From Gammaproteobacteria bacterium (GTDB lineage: Bacteria; Pseudomonadota; Gammaproteobacteria; Xanthomonadales; Rhodanobacteraceae), in assembly GCA_021325195.1 (NCBI GenBank), contig JAJPHQ010000045.1:1-54166 (forward strand): 54,166 nt of DNA, written 5' to 3'. Below are positions 8,373 to 17,120 of this stretch, piece by piece. The notes under the pieces were generated by a model, which saw nothing but the letters and a program-made list of their open reading frames with translations, searched no databases and had not been told where the DNA came from. The translations under genes were made by a program, and so were the position numbers. Positions within the stretch are counted from its first letter, which is position 1; the number at the start of each line of letters is the position of its first letter.

Positions 8373-11300
8373 TCAATCGACCTTGTAATGGATCGTCAGG
8401 AACACCTGGCGGCCGCTGTAGTCGTCGCCCTGCGAGGTCGGGATGAATTCGAAGCCGCCCGAGTAATATCCGATCGGACCGACCTTGTTGAAGATGTTGT
8501 TGACGGTGAGCGTCATCTTGATGCGCTTGTCGAACTGGTAGCCCACCGATGCGTTGTAGATCACCCACGGCGGATAGTTGCCCTTGAAGATGATGCAGTT
8601 GGGATCGCCAAGCGAGGGAATGATACCGTTGGGCAGCACCTCGCAACCGTTGTAGTTCTGCTGTTCGACGCCACCCCAGCGCAGCACGTACAGCGTCCCG
8701 TCCCAGGGCCCCCGGGCCCAATTCAGGGATGCGGTCAACCGGCTCTCGACATGCTGGTTGCGTGTATTGAGCAGCGGATCGGTCGGCAGCACGCGCGTCT
8801 TCCAGGACAGGTTGTCCGTGTACTCGAGCTGGAACTTGAACGCACCCCAGTGCTCGGTCTGCCAGGCGTAATCCACTTCACCATCGACACCGCTGACGGA
8901 CTGATAGGCCTCGTTGATCGGACCGGTGCGGACCGACAGGATGTTGCCGTTGGCGTCACGCACCACGTTGGCGATCGCTTCCTGACAGTAGGCGGAACCG
9001 GGCGTGTGCGCTGTGTAGGGCGCCCCGGACACCTGCAAACCCGTCAGGCAGCCGGCCTCGTCGGTCAACATCTGACTAAGGCCGACCCACTGGATCATGT
9101 TGTTGACGGTCATGTGCCAGTAATCGGCCTGCAGCGACAAGCCCTCCACGTGCGGCACGTCCAGGACGAATCCGTAGGTCCAGGAATGTCCGGTCAGCGG
9201 CAGCAGGTTCGGATTGCCGCCCGAGATCCAGTCGAAATACGTCGAATGCTGGGTCGCCAGACAGGCGGTGTCATGGGTCTTGATGCATTCCAGCGGGTCG
9301 GAATAAATGCCGACGGTCGTGGACGACTGGCCCAGGTAGATCGCGTTCAGGTCCGGTGCCGCGAAATTGGTGCCGTAGGTGCCGCGCAACAGCAATCCCG
9401 GCAGCGGCCGCCACTCGATGCCGGTGTTCCAGGTGCGGGCGATGTCGGCGATGCTGTGGTCGTGGTACTTGTCGATGCGGCCGGCGATATCCCACGTCAA
9501 CGTGTCGAGGATCGGCACCCGGAATTCGGTGCCGAAGTCGTAATGCATCCGGGTGCCGCCGCCGCTGTTGTAGTCCTGGAACGGATCGCCGAAATTGACC
9601 GTGTTGCCGCGTGGATCGGGATTCAGATCGAACCCCTCGTGGTCGGCTTCGAGCACCGCCGCCCAGCCGACCGGCTTGCCGTCCCACGGCACGTTGAACA
9701 GATCGCCGTTGATGTTGAACGAGGCGTTGTCCATCCACGAGGCCGAGCTGTTGGTGCCGGCCACGCCGAAGGTCGAGTATTCGGCCGGCGTGATCGGGTT
9801 CCAGTAGTGCTGCTGGTTGATGTCGAACACCGGGTACGTGGTGCCGTTGATCGTGGTGGTGCCGAGTTGCGGGCCGAAGAAGAAGTTGAACATGCCCTGC
9901 TCGTTGAGGCCCGTGTAATTCTCGTGCACGAGGTACCTCTGGCTGCCGAACTCCAGGTCCCAGTTGAAGCGGTCATCGAGCAATCCGCCGCGCAGGCCCG
10001 CGCGGATGTCCCAGTACTTTTCGTTGTCGTAGGTGTTGGCCTGGGTACCCATTTCCGCGTAGGTCAACTGCCGCAGGAAGTTGGTGATGATCTGGCCGCT
10101 GCCGGCGTCGTAGAACGGCACCGGCAGGCCGCCCATCGGGTACATGAACGGCCGCTGGGTCTGGGAGACGCCGTGGTTGAGGTACAACGCCACCGATCCG
10201 TAGGCGTCGAGGTCGGGCGTGATCTCGTAATCGCCGTACACGTAGCCGTTGTTGGCGCGCAGGCCCGGCGCCAGCACCCAGTTGCGGAACAGTGCGTGCT
10301 GCGTGCAGTAGTAGCCGTGGTCGGTCACGGGTCCGGTGACCTGATCGCCGCTGGTGCCTATGGTCTGGTAGTGCGCCAGCGAGAAATTGGGGAACTGGTT
10401 GCACGACCCCGGCGGCGGCGTGATGTAGTTGCCGTTGACGTCGTACAGCGAGATCGCGTCGTAGGTGTGATACCCGAACATGCGCGCGCTGGGGCCCCAG
10501 GTGCCGTAACCCGCGTCGGCCTCGGAATCGGTCCAGGGACGGTCCTTGCCCCACAGCGGCGAGCGGTTGGTGTGTTCGAAGTTGTACACGATGTGCCATT
10601 TGTCGCCGGAACGGCCGCCCACCCAGTTGAAGTCACCGAACTGCTGGCCGCCCTTGGTATCGCCGCCCGCCTGCAGGGTCAGGTCGTCGCCCTGGTACTG
10701 CTTCTTCAGGATCACGTTGATCACGCCTGCCATCGCATCGGAGCCGTAGATCGCCGAGGCACCGGTGGCAAGCACCTCCACGCGATCGACCATTCCCGTC
10801 GGGATGTTGGCCGCATTCTGGAAGTTGAAATGGTTGCCGTCGCCGTTCTGCGGCTGCGGATAGTTCACCACGCGATGGCCATCCACCAGCAACAGGGTGA
10901 ACTGCGGGCCGAGGCCGCGCAGGTTCACGGTGCGTGCATTGACGGCGGTGCTGCCCCAGGTCGCGGGGCGGGCCATGAAATCGGAGTTGCCGGTGGTCTG
11001 CGGCAGCGACTGCAGGAACTCGTACATCGTGGTGTAGCCCTGCGCCTTGATCTGCGCGCCGGTGATGACCTGCACCGGCGCCGGTCCCTCGGCTTCGGAA
11101 CGCGGGATGCGCGAGCCGATCACCGTGATCTCCTTCAACGTCTTTCGCTTCGATTGCGCCGAGGAAGGCTGCGATGGCGGCGTGGCCTGTGCATCCGCAG
11201 CCGCGCCGGGCGACGCCTGCGCAAAGGCGCCTACCGGCATCAGCAAGGCGGCTGACAACGCGAGCATCAGCGCATCGCGGCGAAACGTGGCGTGAGACAT
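8373..11300 (-). CDS. TonB-dependent outer-membrane receptor (glycan uptake)
   Basis: A 975-residue TonB-dependent transporter. It has a signal peptide (residues 1-28), a TonB-box-like EITVIGSRI (about 57-65), a plug domain (about 70-210, with DRVEVLATGASAIYGSDA-type motif) and a large beta barrel ending in an aromatic-rich strand (LTIHYKVD). I chose the ATG at 11300, preceded by AGGGGG four bases upstream, over an in-frame codon 13 codons earlier. Receptors of this type import oligosaccharides or glycopeptides across the outer membrane in Xanthomonadales. Position at the head of a glycosidase operon suggests it imports the glycan or glycopeptide; the ligand itself cannot be read from sequence. 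Confidence 0.92.
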   Translation of the reverse strand: MSHATFRRDALMLALSAALLMPVGAFAQASPGAAADAQATPPSQPSSAQSKRKTLKEITVIGSRIPRSEAEGPAPVQVITGAQIKAQGYTTMYEFLQSLPQTTGNSDFMARPATWGSTAVNARTVNLRGLGPQFTLLLVDGHRVVNYPQPQNGDGNHFNFQNAANIPTGMVDRVEVLATGASAIYGSDAMAGVINVILKKQYQGDDLTLQAGGDTKGGQQFGDFNWVGGRSGDKWHIVYNFEHTNRSPLWGKDRPWTDSEADAGYGTWGPSARMFGYHTYDAISLYDVNGNYITPPPGSCNQFPNFSLAHYQTIGTSGDQVTGPVTDHGYYCTQHALFRNWVLAPGLRANNGYVYGDYEITPDLDAYGSVALYLNHGVSQTQRPFMYPMGGLPVPFYDAGSGQIITNFLRQLTYAEMGTQANTYDNEKYWDIRAGLRGGLLDDRFNWDLEFGSQRYLVHENYTGLNEQGMFNFFFGPQLGTTTINGTTYPVFDINQQHYWNPITPAEYSTFGVAGTNSSASWMDNASFNINGDLFNVPWDGKPVGWAAVLEADHEGFDLNPDPRGNTVNFGDPFQDYNSGGGTRMHYDFGTEFRVPILDTLTWDIAGRIDKYHDHSIADIARTWNTGIEWRPLPGLLLRGTYGTNFAAPDLNAIYLGQSSTTVGIYSDPLECIKTHDTACLATQHSTYFDWISGGNPNLLPLTGHSWTYGFVLDVPHVEGLSLQADYWHMTVNNMIQWVGLSQMLTDEAGCLTGLQVSGAPYTAHTPGSAYCQEAIANVVRDANGNILSVRTGPINEAYQSVSGVDGEVDYAWQTEHWGAFKFQLEYTDNLSWKTRVLPTDPLLNTRNQHVESRLTASLNWARGPWDGTLYVLRWGGVEQQNYNGCEVLPNGIIPSLGDPNCIIFKGNYPPWVIYNASVGYQFDKRIKMTLTVNNIFNKVGPIGYYSGGFEFIPTSQGDDYSGRQVFLTIHYKVD

Positions 11301-11338
11301 GACACCCCCTCTCGGAATCACCTTTACCCCTTGGTTCA

Positions 11339-11366
11339 ATTATGAGCCTTGGGTGTACCCTTGAAA
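11339..11366 (-). promoter_or_regulatory. Candidate promoter for the TonB receptor operon
   Basis: On the minus strand TTTCAA (11361-11366) and CATAAT (11339-11344) are spaced by 16 bases, about 40 bases before the receptor start. The spacer contains GGGTACACCC (11351-11360), an imperfect palindrome that could be an operator. This is pattern matching only. Confidence 0.35.
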
Positions 11367-11476
11367 CCCCTTGCGGGCGGATATTAGAGCCGCGGGACCG
11401 GCAAGGGAAGTCCCCGGATGGTGCCCGCTCGCGCACGATTCAGCGAGGGAGCCGCCGGGTTCGGGCACGCCGCGCT

Positions 11477-12943
11477 TCAACGCCGGAACGCGGAAATCCG
11501 GATCGTCCAGGCGTACGCGCCGGCCATGCGTTGCCGCACGGCATCGGGCACGGCAATTTCGGTGACGCCGTCCTGCCGTTTCCACGGCAGCGGCCGACCG
11601 GCGCCAAGCCATTGCAGCCGTGCATCCGGTGCGGGCGCGAAAGCCGCGATCCTGATCACCGGTGGCGGCAGGCGTTCATCGGCACCGGCCAGGTAGATGG
11701 CGTTGAGGCTGCCGTCCTTCGACCGGGTGAAGCGCAATTTTCCCTCGGCGTACGGCGCAATCGGGCGGGTGGCGTGAATCGCCGGGCCGTTGGTTTCCAT
11801 CCACGCGCCGATTCCGCGCAGGCGCTCCAGTGCGGCCTCGGGCAATTCCCCGCTGCCGTCCGGTCCGACGCCCAGCAGCAGGTTGCCGCCTTTCGCGACG
11901 ATCTCCACCAGCGTGTGTATCAACTCGCGCGATGATTTGTATTGATCGTCCGGCTTGTACGACCACGACGTGCGCATGGTCATGCAGGTTTCCCATGGAT
12001 ACGGCAGCGGGTGCGTGGGCACGGTCTGCTCGGGGGTGCGGTAATTCTCGTAGGGACCGCCGTCGGCGCGGTTGACCAGGATGATGCCGGGTTGGTTGCG
12101 GCGCGCGGTTGCGGCAAGACGCGGCATGTCGATGTCCTGCGGCCACGGCACTGCCATGCCGTAAGCCTTCGCGTCGGGATGGCTTTGCGCGTTGACCCAG
12201 CCCGCATCCAGCCACAGCAGGTCGATGCGGCCGTACTGCGAGGTGATCTCGCCGATCTGCCTGTGCGTGAACTCGACGAAGCGCTTCCACATGTCCGGAT
12301 GCTTGTGCACGTCGTAGTTGTTGTTGCGGGTCGGCGTGGCCCAGCGCGGCGACCAATAATCGGGATGGTGCCAGTCGGCCTTCGAGAAATACGCGCCGAT
12401 GCCGAACCCGCGCGCGCGGAACGCATCGAACAGCGCCTTCGCGATGTTCGCGTTCGGGTTCACGTGATACGGCACGTCCGGCGCGGTGATCCGGTAATCG
12501 GTCGTCGCGGTGTCGAACATGCAGAAGCCGTCGTGGTGCTTGGTGGTGAACACCACGTAGCGCATGCCGGCCGCGTGCGCGGCGTCGGCCCATTGCGGGG
12601 GGTCGAACTTCACGGGATTGAAGGTTTTCGGCAACTCTTCGTAACGCCGTTTCCATTCGACGTAGCCCACGTCGTCGGGACGCTTGCACCACGGCGCGTC
12701 CTCGGAACAGATCGACCACGACTCGACGATGCCGAGCTGGCTGTAGGTGCCCCAGTGCAGGATCAGGCCGAATTTCCAGTCCTGCCATTGCGAAAGCTTT
12801 TGTCGCACCAGTGGATCGGTGACAGGAACGTAGCCATCGCTTTTCGTTTTCACGGGCGCCGCGGCCTGCGCCGCGCGCAAGCCGACGCCGCCCAGCAGCG
12901 TCAGCGCCGAAGCGCCCTGCAACAGTTGCCGGCGCGTCACCAT
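11477..12943 (-). CDS. Tat-exported GH29 alpha-L-fucosidase
   Basis: A 488-residue GH29 enzyme. The N-terminus TRRQLLQG followed by a hydrophobic stretch and AQA is a twin-arginine signal, so it should be folded before export. Typical GH29 blocks are present: LILHWGTYSQ, TTKHHDGF and LLWLDAGW, with Asp246 as probable nucleophile. The downstream half carries TSWSYKPDDQYKS, another family block. The ATG start at 12943 overlaps the stop of the upstream fucosidase gene by 7 bases; a GTG one codon later would also couple. The frame remains open far upstream, but that reading shadows the other fucosidase and iclR. It differs clearly from its neighbour in sequence and export route, suggesting a different fucose linkage. 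Confidence 0.88.
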   Translation of the reverse strand: MVTRRQLLQGASALTLLGGVGLRAAQAAAPVKTKSDGYVPVTDPLVRQKLSQWQDWKFGLILHWGTYSQLGIVESWSICSEDAPWCKRPDDVGYVEWKRRYEELPKTFNPVKFDPPQWADAAHAAGMRYVVFTTKHHDGFCMFDTATTDYRITAPDVPYHVNPNANIAKALFDAFRARGFGIGAYFSKADWHHPDYWSPRWATPTRNNNYDVHKHPDMWKRFVEFTHRQIGEITSQYGRIDLLWLDAGWVNAQSHPDAKAYGMAVPWPQDIDMPRLAATARRNQPGIILVNRADGGPYENYRTPEQTVPTHPLPYPWETCMTMRTSWSYKPDDQYKSSRELIHTLVEIVAKGGNLLLGVGPDGSGELPEAALERLRGIGAWMETNGPAIHATRPIAPYAEGKLRFTRSKDGSLNAIYLAGADERLPPPVIRIAAFAPAPDARLQWLGAGRPLPWKRQDGVTEIAVPDAVRQRMAGAYAWTIRISAFRR

Positions 12944-14313
12944 GACTGCGCCGTCCGCATCGTCGGCTCGTCCGGGTCGAGTTGCGTGGGCTTGCTGGTG
13001 TCGCGATACAACTTGATCGGACCGTCCAGTTTCAGCGCGATCGCGGTGACGTGCTGCGGATCGAGCGTGTCTGCGGGCACGTCGATGTAGAGCGGCGCCG
13101 GCGCATTGCCCAGCGTGGCGCCGACCCGCTGGGGGCTCAGGATGGTGCCGTTGCCGACCACCCATGCGCGCCCCACGCGGTTGGTGAGGCCCTTGACCAG
13201 CACCGGACCTTGCGGGTTGCCGTCGATGAAGAGATACAGCGTCTTGCGATCCTGCGACAGCGTGCTGTCGCCGGCGTAGTAATCCTTCGGGAGGCCGGCC
13301 ACGGTGCCGTAGATCGCTTCGCCGTTCCGGTGCAGCCATTGGCCTATCTGACGCAGCGTGTCGGCTTCGATCCCGGGGATCGTGCCGTCGGCGCGCGGAC
13401 CGATGTCCAGCAGCAGGTTGCCGCCCATGCCCGCGGTGTCGGCGAGGATGCGGATCAGTTGATCGACCGACTTGAAATGACGGTCGTGAGGCTGCCAGCC
13501 CCACGAGTTGTTCATGGTCAGACACAGCTCCCAATACTTGTACGGCGGACGCGCGATCGGCACGCCCTGCTCCGGCGTGCCGTAGTCGCCCCAACCCGCG
13601 AGGCGCGAGTTCATGATCGCGTCGGGATTGTGCGCGAGGATCCAGTCGCGCAGTTCCTTGCTGTGCCATTGCGCCGGCGTGTGTTCCCAGTCGCCGTCGA
13701 ACCAGTAGAGGTCGGGGTGGTAGCGCCGGGTCAGGTCGTGCACCTGATCCTGGTAGTACGTGACGAAGCGGTTCCAGCGCGCGGGATCGTCTTCGATCCT
13801 GTAGCGCGTGTCGGTCTTGGTGTGCGCAGGGTAATCCTGGTACGACCAGTCGATCAGCGAGTAATACAGCCCGACCTTCAGATCGTCCTTGCGCAGCGCC
13901 TTGACGAACGGCCCGACCAGGTCGCGGTGCGCGGGGGTGTCCTTCACCACGTTGAGGCCGTGCTGCGTGGGCCACAACGCGACGCCGTCGTGGTGCTTGC
14001 TGGTCAGCACCGCGTAGCGCGCGCCGCTGGCCCTGATCAGGTCCGCCCAGGCCTGCGGGTCGTAATGGCTCGCCGTGAAGCCGTGCAGCTGCTTCATGTA
14101 GTCGTCGTAGGGAATGTCCCCGTCGAAGAACGACCACGACTCGGTGATGCCGTCCACCGAGTAGATGCCCCAGTGGATGAAGACGCCGAACCTGGCGTCG
14201 GCGAACCATTGCATGCGCTGCTGGTAAGACGGCGTCGTGCGGACGGCGGGTGCGGAGGCCCGCGCGGCCGCGCAGAGTCCCGCGTAGGCGATCATGATCA
14301 GCAGCCGTTTCAT
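12937..14313 (-). CDS. Exported GH29 alpha-L-fucosidase (second paralogue)
   Basis: A 458-residue GH29 enzyme with a short Sec signal peptide (residues 1-20). It contains FGVFIHWGIYS, LTSKHHDGVALW and LYWFDGDWE, with Asp206 in WFDG as the expected nucleophile, and MNNSWGWQPHD further on. The WFDGDW form resembles classical GH29 fucosidases. The gene starts 6 bases after the iclR stop, so iclR and both fucosidases are probably co-transcribed. Likely substrates are fucosylated glycans such as the core-fucosylated N-glycan stem or xyloglucan side chains; the first fits the rest of the locus better. Confidence 0.9.
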   Translation of the reverse strand: MKRLLIMIAYAGLCAAARASAPAVRTTPSYQQRMQWFADARFGVFIHWGIYSVDGITESWSFFDGDIPYDDYMKQLHGFTASHYDPQAWADLIRASGARYAVLTSKHHDGVALWPTQHGLNVVKDTPAHRDLVGPFVKALRKDDLKVGLYYSLIDWSYQDYPAHTKTDTRYRIEDDPARWNRFVTYYQDQVHDLTRRYHPDLYWFDGDWEHTPAQWHSKELRDWILAHNPDAIMNSRLAGWGDYGTPEQGVPIARPPYKYWELCLTMNNSWGWQPHDRHFKSVDQLIRILADTAGMGGNLLLDIGPRADGTIPGIEADTLRQIGQWLHRNGEAIYGTVAGLPKDYYAGDSTLSQDRKTLYLFIDGNPQGPVLVKGLTNRVGRAWVVGNGTILSPQRVGATLGNAPAPLYIDVPADTLDPQHVTAIALKLDGPIKLYRDTSKPTQLDPDEPTMRTAQSW

Positions 14314-14319
14314 GATGCG

Positions 14320-15111
14320 TTACGCCGTCAGCTCGCGCGAAATGTCCCTGACCGCCGCATGCAGCCGTTCGATCGCGCGTTTCAGCGACACCTGTTGCGG
14401 ATGGCGTTCCACGAACGGGATGGTCAGCGCGCCGGCCGGCCGGCCCTGGCGCAGGATCGGCGCCGACAGGTCGGTCACGCCATCGACCGCGGTGCTGGGA
14501 AGCGCGGCGTGACCCTGCGCCCGGATCGCATCGGCCTGTCCGATGAACTGCCTCCGGCGGTAGCGGATGCCGGCCTTGTCCGTGAGTTCGAGCCAGCGCG
14601 CGCGCTCGGGTTCGTCCTGGAACGCGAACAGCACCGCGCCCGACGTGGAGTGCACGATCGGCAACCGGTGACCCACGCGCACCACGAAGCCGACGTCGCC
14701 GGGCGCATCCACCCGCGCGATCACCACGATCTGGTCCTCGGACGGCACCACCAGATGGCACGGCTGCTGGATTTCGCGGGCCAGCCGGTGCATCACCGGC
14801 AGCGCGGCCTCCACCAGCGACTTGATGGGCGGGCGCTCCATCCCGAGCATGAACAGCCGGTTGGTCAGCACGTAACCCGCGTCGTTCTCGCGCGCGAGGT
14901 AGCCGCGCTCCTCCAGCACCTGCAGCATCCGGAAGATCTCGCCTTTCGAATAGCCGATCGCGGCGGCGATCGCGGTCATGGTGAGCGGCGCGGTCTCGCG
15001 CGCCAGCAGTTCCAGGATGTCCAGGCCCTTGTCGAGGGCCGGTGCGCGATACCTTGAACCACCGGCCATGCCACGCCGGGCGCCCCTGCGAGTCGATGCG
15101 GTACGTGCCAT
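14320..15111 (-). CDS. IclR-family transcriptional regulator of the fucose/glycan genes
   Basis: A 263-residue IclR regulator. The winged helix-turn-helix is at about residues 24-85 (ALDKGLDILELLA, then TAIAAAIGYSKGEIFRMLQ), and the GAF-like effector-binding domain at about 100-260. The ATG at 15111 has AGGA seven bases upstream; an upstream in-frame TTG was rejected. It lies between the fucosidases, with which it is probably co-transcribed, and the divergent fucP gene. IclR proteins usually bind a small carbohydrate acid or sugar and control neighbouring and divergent genes, so it is the natural candidate to sense fucose or a fucose catabolite (inference). Confidence 0.85.
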   Translation of the reverse strand: MARTASTRRGARRGMAGGSRYRAPALDKGLDILELLARETAPLTMTAIAAAIGYSKGEIFRMLQVLEERGYLARENDAGYVLTNRLFMLGMERPPIKSLVEAALPVMHRLAREIQQPCHLVVPSEDQIVVIARVDAPGDVGFVVRVGHRLPIVHSTSGAVLFAFQDEPERARWLELTDKAGIRYRRRQFIGQADAIRAQGHAALPSTAVDGVTDLSAPILRQGRPAGALTIPFVERHPQQVSLKRAIERLHAAVRDISRELTA

Positions 15112-15139
15112 TGACAAATCCTGATTTTATATTTACAAC
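15111..15139 (+). promoter_or_regulatory. Candidate fucP promoter in the iclR-fucP divergent region
   Basis: A perfect -35 TTGACA (15111-15116) is followed after 17 bases by TACAAC (15134-15139). It overlaps the iclR start. The inverted repeat AAATC-CT-GATTT (15117-15128) sits in the spacer and could be an IclR operator. On the minus strand TATAAA-like sequence in the same AT-rich patch may serve iclR. Confidence 0.4.
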
Positions 15140-15188
15140 CGAACGTGCCGCATGCCAGTATCGCGCCGCCCCCGCGCCGGAGCAAGCG

Positions 15189-15248
15189 ATGACCACACCC
15201 GTACCCCTCGGCAGGGGTCCCACCGGACCGGCGCATGCCGCTCGCTGA
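15189..15248 (+). CDS. Possible 19-residue leader ORF overlapping fucP
   Basis: A short ORF (MTTPVPLGRGPTGPAHAAR) starts with ATG six bases after a good GGAG ribosome site and ends 14 bases inside fucP in another frame. The fucP ATG itself has only a weak ribosome site. A small hairpin ACCCC/GGGGT (15203-15218) lies within it. It may be a coupled leader peptide, or the sign of a frameshift in the fucP N-terminus. No homologue is recognised. Confidence 0.3.
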   Translation: MTTPVPLGRGPTGPAHAAR

Positions 15249-16527
15249 AGACGCCACGGCTCCCGCAACCGCCGGTGTGCGGTTGGCGGCCTCGACCTCG
15301 CTGGCCGCGCTGGCGCTGATCGTGGGCCTGTTCTTCCTGTGGGGTGTCGCCAACAACCTCAACGACATCCTGATCAAGCAGTTCAAGAACGCCTTCGCGC
15401 TCAGCGATTTCCAGGCCGGGCTGGTGCAGAGCGCGTTCTATCTCGGCTATTTCCTGCTGGCGATCCCGGCCGGCGTGTGCATGCGCCGATTCGGTTTCAA
15501 GGGCGCGATCCTGATCGGCTTGCTGCTGTACGCACTGGGCGCGCTGCTGTTCTGGCCGGCCGCGGCCACGCAAACCTACGCGATCTTCCTGTGCGGCCTG
15601 TTCGTGATCGCGAGCGGGCTGTCGTTCCTGGAAACCTCGGCTAATCCACTGGTCACGGTGCTGGGTCCGCCCGAGGGCGGCGCGCGTCGGCTGAACTTCG
15701 CGCAGTCGTTCAATCCGCTGGGCTCGATCGCGGGCGTCCTGATCGGACGCAATTTCATCTTCAACGGCGTGGAGCACACCCCGCAGCAACTGTCGGCGAT
15801 GACGCCGGCCGCGCGCCACGCCTACTTCGTCAGCCAGTCGCTGACCGTGCAGACGCCGTATCTGGTGATCGCCGGCGTGGTGATCGCCTTCGCGGTGATG
15901 ATCGCGCTGGTGCGCTTTCCGGCGCGCGGCGAGGATGCCGCCGACCACGCCAGCGGCCGGCGCCACCTCGGCCGCCTGCTCCGCAATGGTCATTTCCTCT
16001 CCGCCGTCGCCGCGCAGTTCTTCTACGTGGGCGCGCAGGTGGGCGTGTGGAGCTACCTGATCCGCTACACGCAGGGCACGTTGCCGGGCACGCCGGAACG
16101 GCGCGCGGCCGATTACCTGATGGCGTCGCTGGTGCTGTTCACGCTGGGACGTTTCGCGGGCACCGCGTTGATGCGCGTGGTCGCGCCGCGCAGGTTGCTG
16201 GCGCTGTTCGCGGCCATCAACGTGGCGCTGTGCGCGATCGGCGTCGCGCGGCCGGGCCAGCCGGGGCTGTACGCACTGGTACTCGCCAGCTTCTTCATGT
16301 CGGTGATGTACCCGACCATCTTCGCGCTGGGCGTGGAGGGCTTCGGCGACAGCGAGCGCAAACTCGGTGCCTCGCTGCTGGTGATGGCCATCGTCGGCGG
16401 CGCGGTGTTGACCGCCCTGATGGGCGCGGTGTCGGACATGGCTGGCATCGCCCGTGCGATGGGGGTGCCGCTGGGTTGTTTCGTCGCGGTGTTGCTGTTC
16501 GCGATGCAGCGCGTACGGCGGGCTTGA
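15235..16527 (+). CDS. fucP: FucP-type L-fucose:H+ symporter (MFS, FHS family)
   Basis: A 430-residue 12-helix major facilitator protein. FLWGVANNLNDIL in helix 1, the ETSANPLV motif and the long cytoplasmic loop are typical of the fucose/glucose-galactose (FHS) family, and the neighbourhood makes L-fucose the likely substrate. It would import fucose released in the periplasm by the two GH29 enzymes. It starts a two-gene plus-strand unit with the mutarotase and is divergent from iclR. It is related to, but distinct from, the second FHS transporter at 23094-24377, which suggests separate sugars. Confidence 0.85.
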   Translation: MPLAEDATAPATAGVRLAASTSLAALALIVGLFFLWGVANNLNDILIKQFKNAFALSDFQAGLVQSAFYLGYFLLAIPAGVCMRRFGFKGAILIGLLLYALGALLFWPAAATQTYAIFLCGLFVIASGLSFLETSANPLVTVLGPPEGGARRLNFAQSFNPLGSIAGVLIGRNFIFNGVEHTPQQLSAMTPAARHAYFVSQSLTVQTPYLVIAGVVIAFAVMIALVRFPARGEDAADHASGRRHLGRLLRNGHFLSAVAAQFFYVGAQVGVWSYLIRYTQGTLPGTPERRAADYLMASLVLFTLGRFAGTALMRVVAPRRLLALFAAINVALCAIGVARPGQPGLYALVLASFFMSVMYPTIFALGVEGFGDSERKLGASLLVMAIVGGAVLTALMGAVSDMAGIARAMGVPLGCFVAVLLFAMQRVRRA

Positions 16528-16530
16528 GCC

Positions 16531-16878
16531 ATGCGCCTTTGTTGCGCCCTCGACCTCAAGGACGACCCGGCGCTGATCGCCGAGTACGAACGCTGGCACC
16601 GGCCCGAAAACATCTGGCCGGAGATCGTGGCTTCGCTGCGCGCGGCCGGCATCCGCGATCTGGAAATCTTTCGCGCCGGCAACCGGCTGGTGATGATCAT
16701 GGATGTGCCGAAAGATTTCTCGCCTGACGCCAGGGCCGCGGCCGACGCCGCGAACCCGCGCGTGCAGGCATGGGAAGCGCTGATGGGGAAGTTCCAGCAG
16801 CCGCTGCCGTTCGCGAAACCCGGCGAGAAGTGGGTGCCGATGACGCGGATGTTTTCGCTGAAGGACACCCCTGATTAG
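16531..16878 (+). CDS. L-rhamnose/L-fucose mutarotase-family protein
   Basis: A 115-residue COG3254 (RhaM-like) sugar mutarotase, starting 3 bases after the fucP stop. These small ferredoxin-fold enzymes interconvert alpha and beta anomers of L-rhamnose or L-fucose. Tyr19 and His23 in EYERWHRPENIWPEI match the catalytic Tyr/His of RhaM. In this operon it most likely supplies the fucose anomer needed by L-fucose dehydrogenase. Confidence 0.85.
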   Translation: MRLCCALDLKDDPALIAEYERWHRPENIWPEIVASLRAAGIRDLEIFRAGNRLVMIMDVPKDFSPDARAAADAANPRVQAWEALMGKFQQPLPFAKPGEKWVPMTRMFSLKDTPD

Positions 16879-16904
16879 CCCTGACGCTCAGCCCCCCTCT
16901 CGAC

Positions 16905-16946
16905 ATTCCCGGGCCGCCCGCGCTGTTTGCGGGCGGAACCGGGAAT
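16905..16946. terminator. Long GC hairpin between convergent operons
   Basis: ATTCCCGG and CCGCCCGC on the left pair with GCGGGCGG and CCGGGAAT on the right (16905-16912 with 16939-16946; 16914-16921 with 16929-16936), giving a 16-bp interrupted stem. It sits 26 bases past the mutarotase gene, between convergent transcripts. There is no clear T tract, so it may be a REP-like element that acts as a bidirectional terminator. Confidence 0.5.
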
Positions 16947-16979
16947 CCATCCTGCTCTTCAATGAACGGCAAAATGGAT

Positions 16980-17052
16980 TACTCGCGCCATCCTTGGCGC
17001 TCGCCCCCTGGGCCGCTTCGGCGTTCGCGTTTGCAATCCTGCATACACAGTC
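16980..17052. repeat. Dispersed intergenic repeat, copy 1
   Basis: About 50 bases here closely match 31047-31121, with weaker similarity beyond. Both copies contain the hairpin GCGCCA-TCCT-TGGCGC (here 16985-17000) followed by a second GC-rich block ending in CGGCGTTCGC. The rest of 17053-17120 holds another small inverted repeat and CCCGGAATGACG, a phrase common in REP-like elements. No gene is seen in this 242-base gap. Confidence 0.6.
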
Positions 17053-17120
17053 CGGGTTGTCGCGCCATGAAGCCGGCGCGACCCCCGGAATGACGACAAG
17101 ATTCAATCGGTGCTTTCGCT

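Noticed and set aside
12944-15268. Upstream extension of the first fucosidase frame to a 1263-residue protein
   Set aside because: It runs antisense-free but out of frame through the second fucosidase and iclR, both clear genes.
15133-16599. 488-residue minus-strand frame opposite fucP
   Set aside because: His/Arg/Gln-rich composition without domains; FucP on the other strand has clear helices and motifs.
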